Shown here: positions 25,417 through 35,298 of the stretch, piece after piece | Layout: each line of letters starts with the position of its first letter | Numbering within the stretch: the stretch's first letter is position 1 | Assembly (NCBI GenBank): GCA_019634345.1 | Contig: JAHQVL010000241.1 | Coordinates: forward strand, 1-43,525 | Direction: 5' to 3' | From: Rhodothermaceae bacterium | Lineage (GTDB): Bacteria > Bacteroidota > Rhodothermia > Rhodothermales > JAHQVL01 | DNA: 43,525 nucleotides | Made by a program: the position numbers and the translations under genes | The notes under the pieces: model-generated | Databases searched by the model: none | Told to the model about the DNA's origin: nothing | Seen by the model: the letters and a program-made list of their open reading frames with translations, nothing else

Positions 25417-26982
25417 TTATTCGTTTTCAGGGCCATAGCCACCACCACCGGGTGTAATGATGCGCAAGCATTCACCGGCCTGAAAGACTCTTGAGAACTT
25501 GGCAGGAAGTTCAGTCTCCTCACCATTGGCCTCAATAAGCATATTTTTTCCTGTTTCCCCTTCTTTTCCCCCAAAGAGCCCTGCAGGAGGATGGCTTCTT
25601 CGTTCGCTTAGCATCGTCACTGTAGCCGGCCTGAGCAGTTCGTATTCGCGGATCAGGCCTTCACCACCGTTCCGTTGTCCCAGTCCGCCAGACCCTTTCC
25701 TCAAGCTGTACACCTTGATGCGAAACGGGTAGGCCCTCTCTAATGCCTCAACGGGCGTATTTAGTGTATTCGACATGTGAACATGAACGCCACTCAACCC
25801 ATCCGTATTCAAAGAAGCTCCCATTCCACCACCAATTGTTTCATAATAGGCATAAGGGCGACCCTCTTCGCTTATACCGCCTATGGTCAGGTTATTCATG
25901 GTCCCTTGTGAATCTGCCAGGACCCTTTCAGGGAGCGCCTTAGCAAATGCCTTGAAGGCAACATCCACGACGCGCTGAGAGGTCTCCACATTCCCTCCAG
26001 CGACTGCGCTAGGTGGACGAGCATTTAGTAGGCTCCCCTTTGGTACATCAATATGTACCTGCGAAAAGCAGCCTTCATTCATGGGCACATCCTCACCCAC
26101 AAGACATGCAACAGTGTAATAGCAGGCTGATTGCGTTATGCTTAAAACCGCATTCAAGGAGTTTTGCATGGAACCAGAAGTGCCGGTAAAGTCAAACGAA
26201 ATCCTATCCCCCTGGATAGTGAGTTTCAGCTTAATTCGTGCGTTTTCCTTGACCTCAAGAATATCCTCACTGGTATAGACGCCATCAGGCCAGGACGAAA
26301 TGGCCGCTCGTACAATCCGCTCACTGTAGGATTGAAGGTGCCGTGCATAAAGAGCGACCTCTTCTTCTCCAAACTGACTCATGAGCGCCGAAAGCCGCTT
26401 ATTCCCAACCGTATGCGCAGCTCGTTGCGCAGCAAAGTCTCCCTCACGCTCCTTGGGGGTGCGAACATTCCTCAGAATTAGCGCTTGCACCCCTTCATTC
26501 AAGACTCCTTTTTCATAGACCATCACAGGAGGAATAATGATGCCCTCCTGGTACAACTCAGTAGATAAAGGAAGCGACCCAGGCGTCATTCCACCTACAT
26601 CGGCATGATGCGCACGGGTAGCGATGAAATACAAAGGTGCGTTCTCGGCTAAACCAAAAACTGGAGTTACCATCGTGATGTCGGGAAGATGCGTCCCGCC
26701 TGCATAGGGATCATTCAAGATGACGACGTCTCCCGGATGCCACGATGAATATGCGTCCCTGGCAGCCTTTACACTGGCAGGCATTGCCCCCAAATGGACG
26801 GGTATATGTGCAGCCTGAGCAATCAACTTCCCAGCTCCATCAAACAAGGCGCATGAAAAATCCAGGCGCTCTTTTATGTTTGGCGAGAAACTGGTCCGCT
26901 GTAAGGTGACTCCCATTTCCTCGGAAATCCCAATAAACCGGTGCCGATATACCTCTAATAGAACAGGATCCATGTTTTTCAT
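25417..26982 (-). CDS. Hydantoinase B/oxoprolinase family subunit
   Basis: A 521-residue HyuB-type subunit: DPVLLEVYRHRFIGISEEMGVTLQRTSFSPNIKERLDFSCALFD opens the domain, followed by AHIPVHLGAMPASVK, GDVVILNDPYAGGTHLPDITMVTPVF, ATRAHHADVGGMTPGS and the C-terminal GGGGYG. With the HyuA subunit it forms an ATP-dependent enzyme that opens N-methylhydantoin, 5-oxoproline or a related lactam. Which of these is used cannot be told. ATG 26982 is preferred because a GGAAC stretch lies just upstream; ATG 26973 is also possible. About 255 bp separate it from hyuA, longer than usual for such pairs. Confidence 0.92.
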   Translation of the reverse strand: MKNMDPVLLEVYRHRFIGISEEMGVTLQRTSFSPNIKERLDFSCALFDGAGKLIAQAAHIPVHLGAMPASVKAARDAYSSWHPGDVVILNDPYAGGTHLPDITMVTPVFGLAENAPLYFIATRAHHADVGGMTPGSLPLSTELYQEGIIIPPVMVYEKGVLNEGVQALILRNVRTPKEREGDFAAQRAAHTVGNKRLSALMSQFGEEEVALYARHLQSYSERIVRAAISSWPDGVYTSEDILEVKENARIKLKLTIQGDRISFDFTGTSGSMQNSLNAVLSITQSACYYTVACLVGEDVPMNEGCFSQVHIDVPKGSLLNARPPSAVAGGNVETSQRVVDVAFKAFAKALPERVLADSQGTMNNLTIGGISEEGRPYAYYETIGGGMGASLNTDGLSGVHVHMSNTLNTPVEALERAYPFRIKVYSLRKGSGGLGQRNGGEGLIREYELLRPATVTMLSERRSHPPAGLFGGKEGETGKNMLIEANGEETELPAKFSRVFQAGECLRIITPGGGGYGPENE

Positions 26983-27237
26983 TTTGTTCCAAAAACTGAG
27001 ACACATTTCGGGTGTCCGAGAATACCCCTACAAGCAGTAGTACTAAATGTGGATAACTTGTGGAATTCGTTTTTGCAAAATCTTAACCTAAAACAGTGGC
27101 TTATCCCCAAAGTGCATAAAAACAAGACTTTAGCCCATTACAAAACGGTTAACATATGTATAAAATGTATTCGGTAGATATCCATAGATTTTGTGGATAA
27201 TAGCTGGGATTTGGTCCCTATGCGTCAAAGGAGCATA
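26983..27237. promoter_or_regulatory. AT-rich spacer with a DnaA box cluster
   Basis: Between hyuA and hyuB lie two perfect DnaA boxes (TGTGGATAA at 27048-27056 and 27192-27200) and a one-mismatch box in the opposite orientation (TTATCCCCA at 27101-27109). The stretch 27130-27190 between them is strongly AT-rich. With equal base frequencies, a perfect box on either strand is expected about 0.002 times in 230 bp. I call it a probable DnaA-binding region; whether it is a replication origin, a DnaA-titrating site or a promoter control cannot be decided from sequence alone. Confidence 0.6.
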
Positions 27238-29265
27238 TCACATGCGCCTCAGGAGTATATTTCGATGTCTATCAGAAGACACACGCCAAGAAGGAAAAAC
27301 CAACAGAGTAGCATCATATTGCCCCACAATAGCAGGCCCCATAAAGTCCTTTCGGGGCTGAATATCTTCTCGATTCCAGAAATGAATCGATTGCTCCCCA
27401 GCCGAGTCGAGCCATACCTCACGCCTTTCATTCTGCATTATCGGGGCACCGCCTACCTCCCTCAACAATTCCTCTTGCCTCAAAGGGGCTCCCATATGTT
27501 TGCCTTGCAGCCGCATAGCTACAATTTCAACACGACTTCCCGTTAGTCTATACCCAAACCGACGATCGTGCATTGCATAAAATCGATCAAGAGCCAGGTT
27601 GATGTGAGACGCAGTAAATGGTAAGTCGACAGGTATTTCCAACTCATAGCTCTGCCCTTTATAACGAATATCAAACCAGGCCTGAAAAGAAGGTTCGGTT
27701 GATTGATCCAATAAACCCTGGTTCACTTTCTCCACGAGACTCAGGTACATAGGCTCCAGAAGTTCGGGGCGAGCCAGAAGCTCCTGGCTGTCCAACAACA
27801 CGGTTGCTGATGCATCAAATGTACTATCCGCAATCGTTAGCCCCCAGGCACTTAATACACCCGGATATCGGGGTATCAAAATCTGCTCGATTCCCAGAGC
27901 TTCCGCTAACTCACAAGCATGCAAGCCGCCGGCTCCTCCAAAAGGCACCAGGGTGTACGATCGAGGATCAAACCCTTGCTCAATGGAGATTCGCCTCAAT
28001 GCCCTCTCCATCACCGCATTAGCAACACGAACAACGCCTAACGCCGCTTCAAAAGGGCTCACGTTCATTGAGCGCCCTAAAGAAGCCAATGCCTCCATTG
28101 CTGCCTCTAAATCCAATTGCATCCCACCTCCCTGGAAGCCGTCCTTCGGGATACGCCCCAAAACCAGGTTAGCATCGGTTACGGTTGGTTCAATACCCCC
28201 TCGGCTGTAACAAACGGGCCCCGGATCTGCACCTGCACTCTCGGGCCCTACCCTCAGAATGCCTCCACTGTCCACCCGGGCTATGCTGCCTCCACCAGCG
28301 CCAACAGTATGTATGTCCATTGAAGGGAAGCGTATTGGAAGGTCCGTAATGAAGCCTTCTGAGGTACGGGGAAGCACACCAGGGCACAGCGCCACATCGG
28401 TGCTCGTCCCGCCCATATCAAACGTAATAATCTCAGGTGCCGATGTATCCAATCCTCTTTTTGCTACCTCAAACGCACCAACGACTCCTCCCGCAGGCCC
28501 ACTAAGGACCAACCTACCGGCTTGCCTCGCTGCACTTTCCAAAGACAGCACACCTCCATTTGATTGCATTACGAAGATGCTTCGTTTTTGCAAGGTTGCC
28601 TTCAACCGGTTCAAATACGCCGCCACGAGAGGCTGAACATAGGCATTAATCGCCACTGTTGACGTGCGCTCATATTCACGATATTCCGGAAGAAGCTCAC
28701 TACTCACGGATACGTTGAGATCAGGCAACACCGTTGCAAGATGATCCGCCACCTCGCGTTCATGTTCTGGATTCAAAAAGGAGAAGAGGAAAACAACCGC
28801 AAGGCTCTCAACCTGTTTTGCCTGTAGCATTTCTGACAAACGATCAAGATCAGCCCTGTTTAACGGCTTGATGACCTTCCCTTTTGCATCAATACGCTCA
28901 TCGAGTTCAAACCGCCAGGAAGCCGGAATCAACTCAGGTTTTCGCTGTTGACTCAGTGCATACAAGGATGGTCTGTTCTGCCGTCCAATAGCGAGCACAT
29001 CTGCAAACCCTTTTGTAGTTACAAGCGCCGCCCGAGCACCACGCCGCTCCAGCAGGGCGTTGGTAGCGACGGTAGTCCCATGCATCACCTGTGCCTGCAT
29101 GCCCACATTCAGCTTCCCCAACCCATCTCCAATGGCCTCACTCTGATCCCTAGGCGTTGTCGGAAGCTTTAAAACCTGCAAGCGATCACCAATACGCCAA
29201 ACAAAATCAGTAAACGTCCCACCTACATCTATCCCCACCACGCCTACTTCGTCTCTGTGTGCCAT
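27238..29265 (-). CDS. Hydantoinase A/oxoprolinase family subunit
   Basis: A 675-residue HyuA-type subunit of the ASKHA ATPase fold. The N-terminal phosphate-binding loop is GIDVGGTFTDFVW, followed by VMHGTTVATNALLERRGARAALVTTKGF and the second nucleotide-binding segment ITFDMGGTSTDVALCPG. Further conserved parts are HTVGAGGGSIARVDSGG, GPESAGADPGPVCY and PFGGAGGLHACELAEALGI. It should hydrolyse ATP to drive lactam-ring opening together with HyuB, which is encoded next on the same strand. The pair is complete and unbroken. ATG 29265 starts six residues before the first conserved strand. Confidence 0.94.
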   Translation of the reverse strand: MAHRDEVGVVGIDVGGTFTDFVWRIGDRLQVLKLPTTPRDQSEAIGDGLGKLNVGMQAQVMHGTTVATNALLERRGARAALVTTKGFADVLAIGRQNRPSLYALSQQRKPELIPASWRFELDERIDAKGKVIKPLNRADLDRLSEMLQAKQVESLAVVFLFSFLNPEHEREVADHLATVLPDLNVSVSSELLPEYREYERTSTVAINAYVQPLVAAYLNRLKATLQKRSIFVMQSNGGVLSLESAARQAGRLVLSGPAGGVVGAFEVAKRGLDTSAPEIITFDMGGTSTDVALCPGVLPRTSEGFITDLPIRFPSMDIHTVGAGGGSIARVDSGGILRVGPESAGADPGPVCYSRGGIEPTVTDANLVLGRIPKDGFQGGGMQLDLEAAMEALASLGRSMNVSPFEAALGVVRVANAVMERALRRISIEQGFDPRSYTLVPFGGAGGLHACELAEALGIEQILIPRYPGVLSAWGLTIADSTFDASATVLLDSQELLARPELLEPMYLSLVEKVNQGLLDQSTEPSFQAWFDIRYKGQSYELEIPVDLPFTASHINLALDRFYAMHDRRFGYRLTGSRVEIVAMRLQGKHMGAPLRQEELLREVGGAPIMQNERREVWLDSAGEQSIHFWNREDIQPRKDFMGPAIVGQYDATLLVFPSWRVSSDRHRNILLRRM

Positions 29266-29404
29266 GCTTCAATCAACTGTTTAAACCTTCGCCTGAAACC
29301 CCAAAAATAAATCACACCAAATTATAAACACCAAACGCCAAACTCATTATCTTCTCTCTAAATGAGAAAACGCCATAAAGTTTGCCCCTGGCTCCATTCT
29401 GTGC

Positions 29405-31612
29405 ATGAAAACCTGCCTCTTAGTCGTACATATTGCCCTGTTATTTACGTTCTGCGTTCCACTAAAAGCACAACAACGATCCATTCAGGCGTTGCGCCTC
29501 GAATCAGGCCAACGAGTAGAACTCGATGGTGAACTAAACGAGGCATTCTGGCAACTCATCGAGCCAGCAACTGGCTTTCTACAACAAGAACCCATTGAAG
29601 GTGCAGCCTCGTCAGAAAGAACAGAAGTTCGCGTCGCTTACGACAGCCAGGTATTTTATCTGGGCGTGACTCTTTTTGACAGTCAGCCTGACAATATACT
29701 TGGTTTTCAAAAGCAACGGGATGCCTCCTTGTTATCGGATGATCGGTTCATGTGGATCCTGGATACCTTTAGAGATGGCCGCACCGGCTATTTCTTTGAA
29801 ATTAATCCCGCCGGCCTAATGGGAGATGGACTCCTCGGGACCGTAACAGGCGTAAACAAGTCCTGGGATGGTATATGGGAGGCGCGTGTATCCCGAGGAT
29901 CATATGGCTGGTCGGCCGAAATTCGGATTCCCTTTCGAACCATAAACTTCGATCCTTCAAATGATACCTGGGGCATCAACTTCCAACGAACCGTCCGGAG
30001 AAAAAACGAAGAGACGTTGTGGAGCGGTCATCTGCGCAACCAGTCGTTGTTTGAGCCCATCTTCGCAGGCACAGTCTCCGGACTCAGGGATATGTCCCAG
30101 GGTATCGGCCTCGAAGTAAAGCCCTATGGCATTACTACAGCGACTTCCATCCGGGAAGATGGAGGAGGATTTGACCGATCACAGGATATCGATGGGGGCT
30201 TCGACATAACTTATAGTATAACTCCCAGCCTCCGTGGAGCTGTATCCGTTAATACTGATTTTGCAGAAGTCGAGGTAGATCAGCGCCGGGTAAACCTTAC
30301 CCGCTTCCCCCTGTTTTTCCCAGAAAGAAGGGACTTTTTCCTTGAAGGATCCCGTGTATTCAACTTTGCACCGCGTAACGGGGCAAATCCGTATTTCAGT
30401 AGACGCATTGGGTTGGAATCGGGTCAACAAATACCCATCACCTATGGGACCCGCCTCGCTGGCCAGGAAGGCCCCTTTGACATTGGACTCCTTCATGTAC
30501 GTACCGCCGAAACCAACGCACTGCCGGTAGAGCATTTTACCGTTGGTCGCGTAAATCGCAATTTTGGTGAACAATCTTCTATTGGCTTTTTATTTACCCG
30601 CAGGGCATCTAACGACTTTGAGGGAGAAGCCTTCGCGCCCGACCGCTATACAATTGGGGGTGACCTGGAATACACGACCAGCAAACTGTTCGGCGACCGG
30701 AATTTCAACTTTCAAGCCTTCTGGGTTTGGCACAATGAAAACACGTTCGACGAGATCTCATCCAATCTCGACCGAACAGTCCGTGGCCTCCGCTTCAGAT
30801 ACGACAATGAGCCCATCATCCTCCAAGCTTCTTATAGAGAGTTTGGCGCCTTTTACGACCCTGCCGTAGGCTTTAACAGCAGAAATGCATTCAAACGAAT
30901 AGAACCCCAGGTTCAATTTGTGCCTCGATTAAGCAAGAGCAGCCTTATACGAGACCTCAACTTCCGCCTTGCATACGAAAATATCTGGGATTTGAACAAC
31001 CGCGTCTTAACTCAAGGCATCGATTTTCGATTTCTTGGGATTGAGTTTGAATCTGGTGACAACGTGTTTTTTTCCGTTGAGCATGCAAATGAAATCCTTG
31101 AGAGAGACTTCAATATCTATGAAGACCTCATCATTGAAGCGGACAGATACGAGTATACAGAGTGGACCAGTTTTTTTAGCACTGCGAGCCGGCGCAAGGT
31201 ATCGGTATTTGGAATTGTCAGCTATGGCGACTTCTGGACGGGCACTCGAACATCGTATGATCTTGGATTAACTGTACGCCCGGCCCCAGGAATAAGCTTG
31301 AGTTCGAATTGGGAACAGAATCAAGTGGATCTCGATCAAGGTAGTTTCACAACAAACTTATATCAATTCACCGGCGCCTGGCAATTGAGCCCCTGGATCT
31401 CTTCGACAGCCATTATCCAATATGACGATGTTACAGAGCTCCTCACGCTATTTTCTCGATTCCGGTGGACACTCAGACCTGGGAACGACATCTTCTTCAT
31501 CTTCTCTCGAAACTGGGAGAATAAATTTGCAGGTGTTAATCCGGAACGCTTCATGCTTAGAGCCTTTGAAACAGGCGCATCCCTAAAAGTTAATTATACC
31601 CACCGTTTCTAA
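29405..31612 (+). CDS. DUF5916 outer-membrane protein with CBM9-like domain
   Basis: A 735-residue exported protein: signal peptide (ending PLKAQQR), an N-terminal CBM9-like sugar-binding domain of about 180 residues (ELDGELNEAFWQLIEPATGF, VRVAYDSQVFYLGVTLFDSQPDNI, GYFFEINPAGLMGDGLL), then the DUF5916 region with VSVNTDFAEVEVDQRRVNLTRFPLFFPERRDFFLEG and many alternating beta-strands ending in an aromatic KVNYTHRF, as outer-membrane barrels do. The substrate is unknown; the CBM9 part hints at carbohydrate. It is the first gene of a tight unit with the M1 peptidase, three bases downstream. A paralogue lies at 37763-40033. Confidence 0.9.
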   Translation: MKTCLLVVHIALLFTFCVPLKAQQRSIQALRLESGQRVELDGELNEAFWQLIEPATGFLQQEPIEGAASSERTEVRVAYDSQVFYLGVTLFDSQPDNILGFQKQRDASLLSDDRFMWILDTFRDGRTGYFFEINPAGLMGDGLLGTVTGVNKSWDGIWEARVSRGSYGWSAEIRIPFRTINFDPSNDTWGINFQRTVRRKNEETLWSGHLRNQSLFEPIFAGTVSGLRDMSQGIGLEVKPYGITTATSIREDGGGFDRSQDIDGGFDITYSITPSLRGAVSVNTDFAEVEVDQRRVNLTRFPLFFPERRDFFLEGSRVFNFAPRNGANPYFSRRIGLESGQQIPITYGTRLAGQEGPFDIGLLHVRTAETNALPVEHFTVGRVNRNFGEQSSIGFLFTRRASNDFEGEAFAPDRYTIGGDLEYTTSKLFGDRNFNFQAFWVWHNENTFDEISSNLDRTVRGLRFRYDNEPIILQASYREFGAFYDPAVGFNSRNAFKRIEPQVQFVPRLSKSSLIRDLNFRLAYENIWDLNNRVLTQGIDFRFLGIEFESGDNVFFSVEHANEILERDFNIYEDLIIEADRYEYTEWTSFFSTASRRKVSVFGIVSYGDFWTGTRTSYDLGLTVRPAPGISLSSNWEQNQVDLDQGSFTTNLYQFTGAWQLSPWISSTAIIQYDDVTELLTLFSRFRWTLRPGNDIFFIFSRNWENKFAGVNPERFMLRAFETGASLKVNYTHRF

Positions 31613-31615
31613 ACT

Positions 31616-33223
31616 ATGAAATACGTCCTCCCTTTCCTTTTAAGCCTTCTCCTCGCCTTTGAAGGACTCGCTCAAGAGCCTTCTATCGACGTACAACACT
31701 ACGCTTTCCAACTCACTTTGTCGGATGAAGATAATACAATCTCTGGGGTAACAGACGTACAAGTGACGTTCACACAGCCGAGTGTCACGTCCTTTTCGTT
31801 AGATTTAATTGGCAGGGAAAGCGGGAAAAAGACAGGAATGGTTGTTCGCTCTGTGAAAGAAAACGGGCAAACGGTTGATTACAGCCACGACGACGACAAA
31901 ATTCAAATCTCTCCTGCTACTGCAGGTAGCTCAGGCAATACCAGAACCTACACGATCGCTTATGAGGGCATCCCGGCGGACGGCCTCATTATCGCGACCA
32001 ATAAACACGGTGACCGCACCTTTTTTGGAGACAACTGGCCCAATCGTGCACGCAACTGGTTGCCAACCGTAGATCACCCGTCTGATAAAGCCAGTGTGGA
32101 ATTCATGGTTACGGCTCCTGCACATTACCAGGTCGTTTCCAGTGGGTCATTGATCGAAGAAACAGACATGTTGGATGGGACTCGCAAAACCCACTGGCGT
32201 ACGGATGTCCCCATTCCTACAAAAGTAGTGGTTATAGGAGCCGCTCGGTTTGCAGTTGAATACGCCGGGGAATACAAAGATATACCGATTCAAAACTGGG
32301 TATACCCACAAGACAGGGATGCTGGATTTCACGATTTTGGCGTCACCAATCGCGTCATGGAGTTCTTTGAAACCAATATCGGCCCGTACCCCTACGAGAA
32401 GCTCGCCAACGTACAGTCCAAGACCAGGTACGGAGGCATGGAGAATGCCAGTAACATCTTCTACAGCGAAAACTCTATTTCGGGGACGCGCCAAAACGAA
32501 GGGTTAATCGCTCACGAGGTGGCTCACCAATGGTTCGGAAACTCGGTAAGTGAAATTGACTGGCAACACATTTGGCTCAGTGAAGGATTTGCAACCTACT
32601 TCACACAGCTTTATATGGAAGCGACCTACGGTAGAGAACGCATTCAAGATGGCATGAATCGAGCGCGCTTATCGGTTCTCCGTTTTTATGAACGTGTCCC
32701 TGACGCTCCACTCGTAAATCCTCAGATTTCAGACCCGAATCAGCATCTTAACGCGAACAGTTACCAAAAAGGAGGCTGGATTCTACATATGCTTCGGTAT
32801 CAGGTTGGAGATGAAGCTTTTTGGAATGGCATCCGGGCGTATTATGAAACCTATCGAGATCAAAATGCCTCTTCTGCTCAATTTCAGGAGAAAATGGAAG
32901 AAGCGTCTGGGCAAGATCTGGAGGTATTCTTTCAACAATGGCTTTACCAGGCCGGTCAGCCTGTGGTGGAAGGGACCTGGTCGTATAACCCTGGGGTAAA
33001 TACCGTAAACATTACCCTTTCTCAAGAGCAATCGGGGCCGTCCTTTGTTTTCCCTATGGAGATTGACTTAAAAATGGAATCTGGGGAAACGGTTACGAAA
33101 ATGCTTGAGATCAATAGCGAGAAGGAATCTTTCAATTTCGAAGTCGAATCTGCCGTTACAAACATCGAATTCGACCCGAATACGTGGCTCCTCTTTGACG
33201 GTAGCAAGATCAGGAGAAAATAA
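31616..33223 (+). CDS. Secreted M1 family metallopeptidase
   Basis: A 535-residue gluzincin aminopeptidase. The zinc motif is HEVAH (300-304) with the third ligand Glu323 in LSEGFATYF, spaced as in the family, and the substrate motif is GGMEN at 273-277. The signal peptide ends EGLAQEP, so it acts outside the cytoplasm, trimming N-terminal residues from peptides. It is shorter than classical PepN (about 870 residues) and ends after an Ig-like domain; this is common in secreted Bacteroidota members. The start lies three bases after the DUF5916 stop and the next start eight bases after its stop. Confidence 0.95.
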   Translation: MKYVLPFLLSLLLAFEGLAQEPSIDVQHYAFQLTLSDEDNTISGVTDVQVTFTQPSVTSFSLDLIGRESGKKTGMVVRSVKENGQTVDYSHDDDKIQISPATAGSSGNTRTYTIAYEGIPADGLIIATNKHGDRTFFGDNWPNRARNWLPTVDHPSDKASVEFMVTAPAHYQVVSSGSLIEETDMLDGTRKTHWRTDVPIPTKVVVIGAARFAVEYAGEYKDIPIQNWVYPQDRDAGFHDFGVTNRVMEFFETNIGPYPYEKLANVQSKTRYGGMENASNIFYSENSISGTRQNEGLIAHEVAHQWFGNSVSEIDWQHIWLSEGFATYFTQLYMEATYGRERIQDGMNRARLSVLRFYERVPDAPLVNPQISDPNQHLNANSYQKGGWILHMLRYQVGDEAFWNGIRAYYETYRDQNASSAQFQEKMEEASGQDLEVFFQQWLYQAGQPVVEGTWSYNPGVNTVNITLSQEQSGPSFVFPMEIDLKMESGETVTKMLEINSEKESFNFEVESAVTNIEFDPNTWLLFDGSKIRRK

Positions 33224-33231
33224 CCCCCTCC

Positions 33232-33867
33232 ATGTCTGAAACCGTTCTTTATGCCCTGGACCTGGCTGGTACATTTGTTTTTGCGGTATCAGGTGGACTC
33301 AAAGCTGTAAAATACGAACTGGACCTGCTGGGTATCGTGGTGCTGGCTATTCTCACCGGAGTGGGCGGCGGTATCATTCGCGATGTACTCCTTGGATCAA
33401 CACCACCTGCGGTTTTCCAAGAAGAGTTCTACCTGGTTGTTTGCATTCTGGGAGGGTTCGTTGTTTTTCTTGGCGCTTCTCATGTAGAACCACGATGGCG
33501 AGAGATGATGATTGCGGATGCGATCGGCCTCGGGGTATTTGCAGGGGTAGGCGCTGTGAAAGCCTCTTCATTTGGACTTGGGCCAATCGGTATCATCATG
33601 ATGGCAGGCCTCACCGCAACGGGCGGTGGCGTAGTACGAGATATTCTGGTTCGTGAGATTCCTGCCGTCATCCAGAAAGACTTTTATGCGAGCGCAGCAC
33701 TGGCCGGGGGCATTGCATTTCTCATGGCCTCCTTTTTCGACTTCGAACCCCTCATCCAACTAGCCATCGCTGCTATTATCACATCAGGACTCCGTTTCTA
33801 CGCCCTTTTTTCGAAAATTAAGTTACCGAAGGCACGCAAACCACAAGCTCCTCATTCCAAAACCTAA
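33232..33867 (+). CDS. TRIC-type (UPF0126/YicG) cation channel family protein
   Basis: A 211-residue inner-membrane protein with about seven helices arranged as two repeats. Each repeat has a glycine-rich kink followed by an Arg-Asp pair: GVGGGIIRDVLLG at about residues 43-55 and TGGGVVRDILV at about 129-139. This is the signature of bacterial TRIC channels, which conduct K+ and Na+, and of the older UPF0126 name. Some relatives have been implicated in glycine uptake, so the transported species is not certain. It is the third gene of the unit with DUF5916 and M1 peptidase, but no functional link is evident. Confidence 0.93.
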   Translation: MSETVLYALDLAGTFVFAVSGGLKAVKYELDLLGIVVLAILTGVGGGIIRDVLLGSTPPAVFQEEFYLVVCILGGFVVFLGASHVEPRWREMMIADAIGLGVFAGVGAVKASSFGLGPIGIIMMAGLTATGGGVVRDILVREIPAVIQKDFYASAALAGGIAFLMASFFDFEPLIQLAIAAIITSGLRFYALFSKIKLPKARKPQAPHSKT

Positions 33868-34026
33868 ACGCCTTCCCTGGTGCTAAGGCAGTGTGTGCTT
33901 GCGCCAAAACTACCCTATCATCCGCTTCATATGCGTGTACATTATTCCTAAACGTATTTCCCACCAGAAATGCAAGAAGAGACCCACCACACCTCGTTCT
34001 CTTCATCTTACCTACCTACCAAGCCT

Positions 34027-35220
34027 ATGCAAACCCCCATGTATGCTCTCCGAGGCACACTGCGCGTTTTTGTCCTAACCTGCCTGCTCGTTGGATTTTT
34101 CATCCCTAAAAGCACTGCTCAACAACAAGAACTGACCGGTCCAGCGGTATACAGCTTTACCCTCATCGATGCACGAACAGACGAACCTATCCGTGGTTTT
34201 GACCCGATACCTGATAATGCGGTCATCAACCTCAATCAACTCCCTCTCTACATGAACATTAGAGTGAACACCCTGGGAGATGTTGGCAGCGTCAAGTTTG
34301 ACTTCATAAACAGAGATCGTTATCACGTTGAAAACCTGGCACCTTTCTCCCTATTTGGGGACGTAAACGGCGATTTTAATGACGGACGACTCAGAGAGGG
34401 CACACATACCGTCACAGCCACGCCGTATCCAAAAAACAAGGCACGCGGCGAAGCAGGAATATCTAGCTCAATCACCTTCGATGTAGTTCGAGAAGGGGAA
34501 AGCCTGGTCGTCACATCGCTTGTGCTGGTAGACGCAGACACAAACGAAGATATCCTGGTCCTGGAAGATCGCACTCGTTTGGACCTTGCCGATCTACCTG
34601 AAAACCTGAATGTCCGCGCAGAAGTTGCCGGCCCTTCGAACAGCCTTGCCTGGTCCTTAACACCCAAGAGAAAGCGTCACCAGGAATACACACACATCGA
34701 AAACGTACTTCCCTATGCGCTCTTTGGAGACACCGAGGGTGAATATCACAACGGTACCATTGGAGTTGGCGAGTACAGGATTACCGCTTTAGCCTTCAGG
34801 CAACAACACGCCAAGGGTACTAAAGGTATCCCGTACTCTGTCCGTTTCAACGTCACTGACAGCCGAGAGGAAGACAACAGGTCTAACCTGTTTCGCCAAG
34901 ACGAAGCACCGTCTTACACGCAACAGCAAGACGAACAACAGGGAAACGAACAACCAACGGAAGTAAGCCTGCACACAGCCTATCCAAATCCTTTTAATCC
35001 AACAACAACCATCCGGTACTCCCTAACCGAATCCACATACACACGGCTTGTGGTATACGATTTACTCGGCCGTCAAGTAGATACCCTGGTTGACGGCATC
35101 CAAAACGCCGGCAGCCACCAAGTCCTCTTCGAAGCCAGCCACCTCCCCAGCGGCACCTATCTCTACCGGCTAACAACACCCGGTAACAGCCTCGTCCGCC
35201 AGTTTACATTGTCGAAATAA
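34027..35220 (+). CDS. Secreted protein with duplicated domain and sorting signal
   Basis: A 397-residue exported protein. The signal peptide ends PKSTAQQQ. Two copies of an approximately 120-residue beta-rich domain follow; both run from 'FTLIDARTDEPI'/'LVLVDADTNEDI' through 'NLNQLPLYMNIRV'/'DLADLPENLNVRA' to 'APFSLFGDVNGDFNDG'/'LPYALFGDTEGEYHNG'. I know this domain as a frequent part of secreted proteins in this group but not its function. The last 80 residues are a sorting domain (AYPNPFNPTTTIRYSL, DLLGRQVDTLV, LPSGTYLYRL). ATG 34027 (or 34039) begins the signal peptide; the frame is open further upstream without signal-like sequence. Confidence 0.87.
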   Translation: MQTPMYALRGTLRVFVLTCLLVGFFIPKSTAQQQELTGPAVYSFTLIDARTDEPIRGFDPIPDNAVINLNQLPLYMNIRVNTLGDVGSVKFDFINRDRYHVENLAPFSLFGDVNGDFNDGRLREGTHTVTATPYPKNKARGEAGISSSITFDVVREGESLVVTSLVLVDADTNEDILVLEDRTRLDLADLPENLNVRAEVAGPSNSLAWSLTPKRKRHQEYTHIENVLPYALFGDTEGEYHNGTIGVGEYRITALAFRQQHAKGTKGIPYSVRFNVTDSREEDNRSNLFRQDEAPSYTQQQDEQQGNEQPTEVSLHTAYPNPFNPTTTIRYSLTESTYTRLVVYDLLGRQVDTLVDGIQNAGSHQVLFEASHLPSGTYLYRLTTPGNSLVRQFTLSK

Positions 35221-35225
35221 AGATA

Positions 35226-35288
35226 GGAGCCAGGAGACGGGAGGGAAGCTTACAAAAAGCGAAGCTTCGATCTCCTGGCTCCCGTCTC
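35226..35288. terminator. Inverted-repeat hairpin between convergent genes
   Basis: GGAGCCAGGAGA (35226-35237) is the reverse complement of TCTCCTGGCTCC (35271-35282). An alternative pairing, GAGACGGGAG (35234-35243) with CTCCCGTCTC (35279-35288), uses partly the same bases. The arms follow a 7-bp rhythm. The hairpin lies five bases after one stop codon and ten bases before the convergent one, so a bidirectional termination or 3'-end role is likely; there is no T-run. Confidence 0.7.
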
Positions 35289-35298
35289 ATGCTCACAG

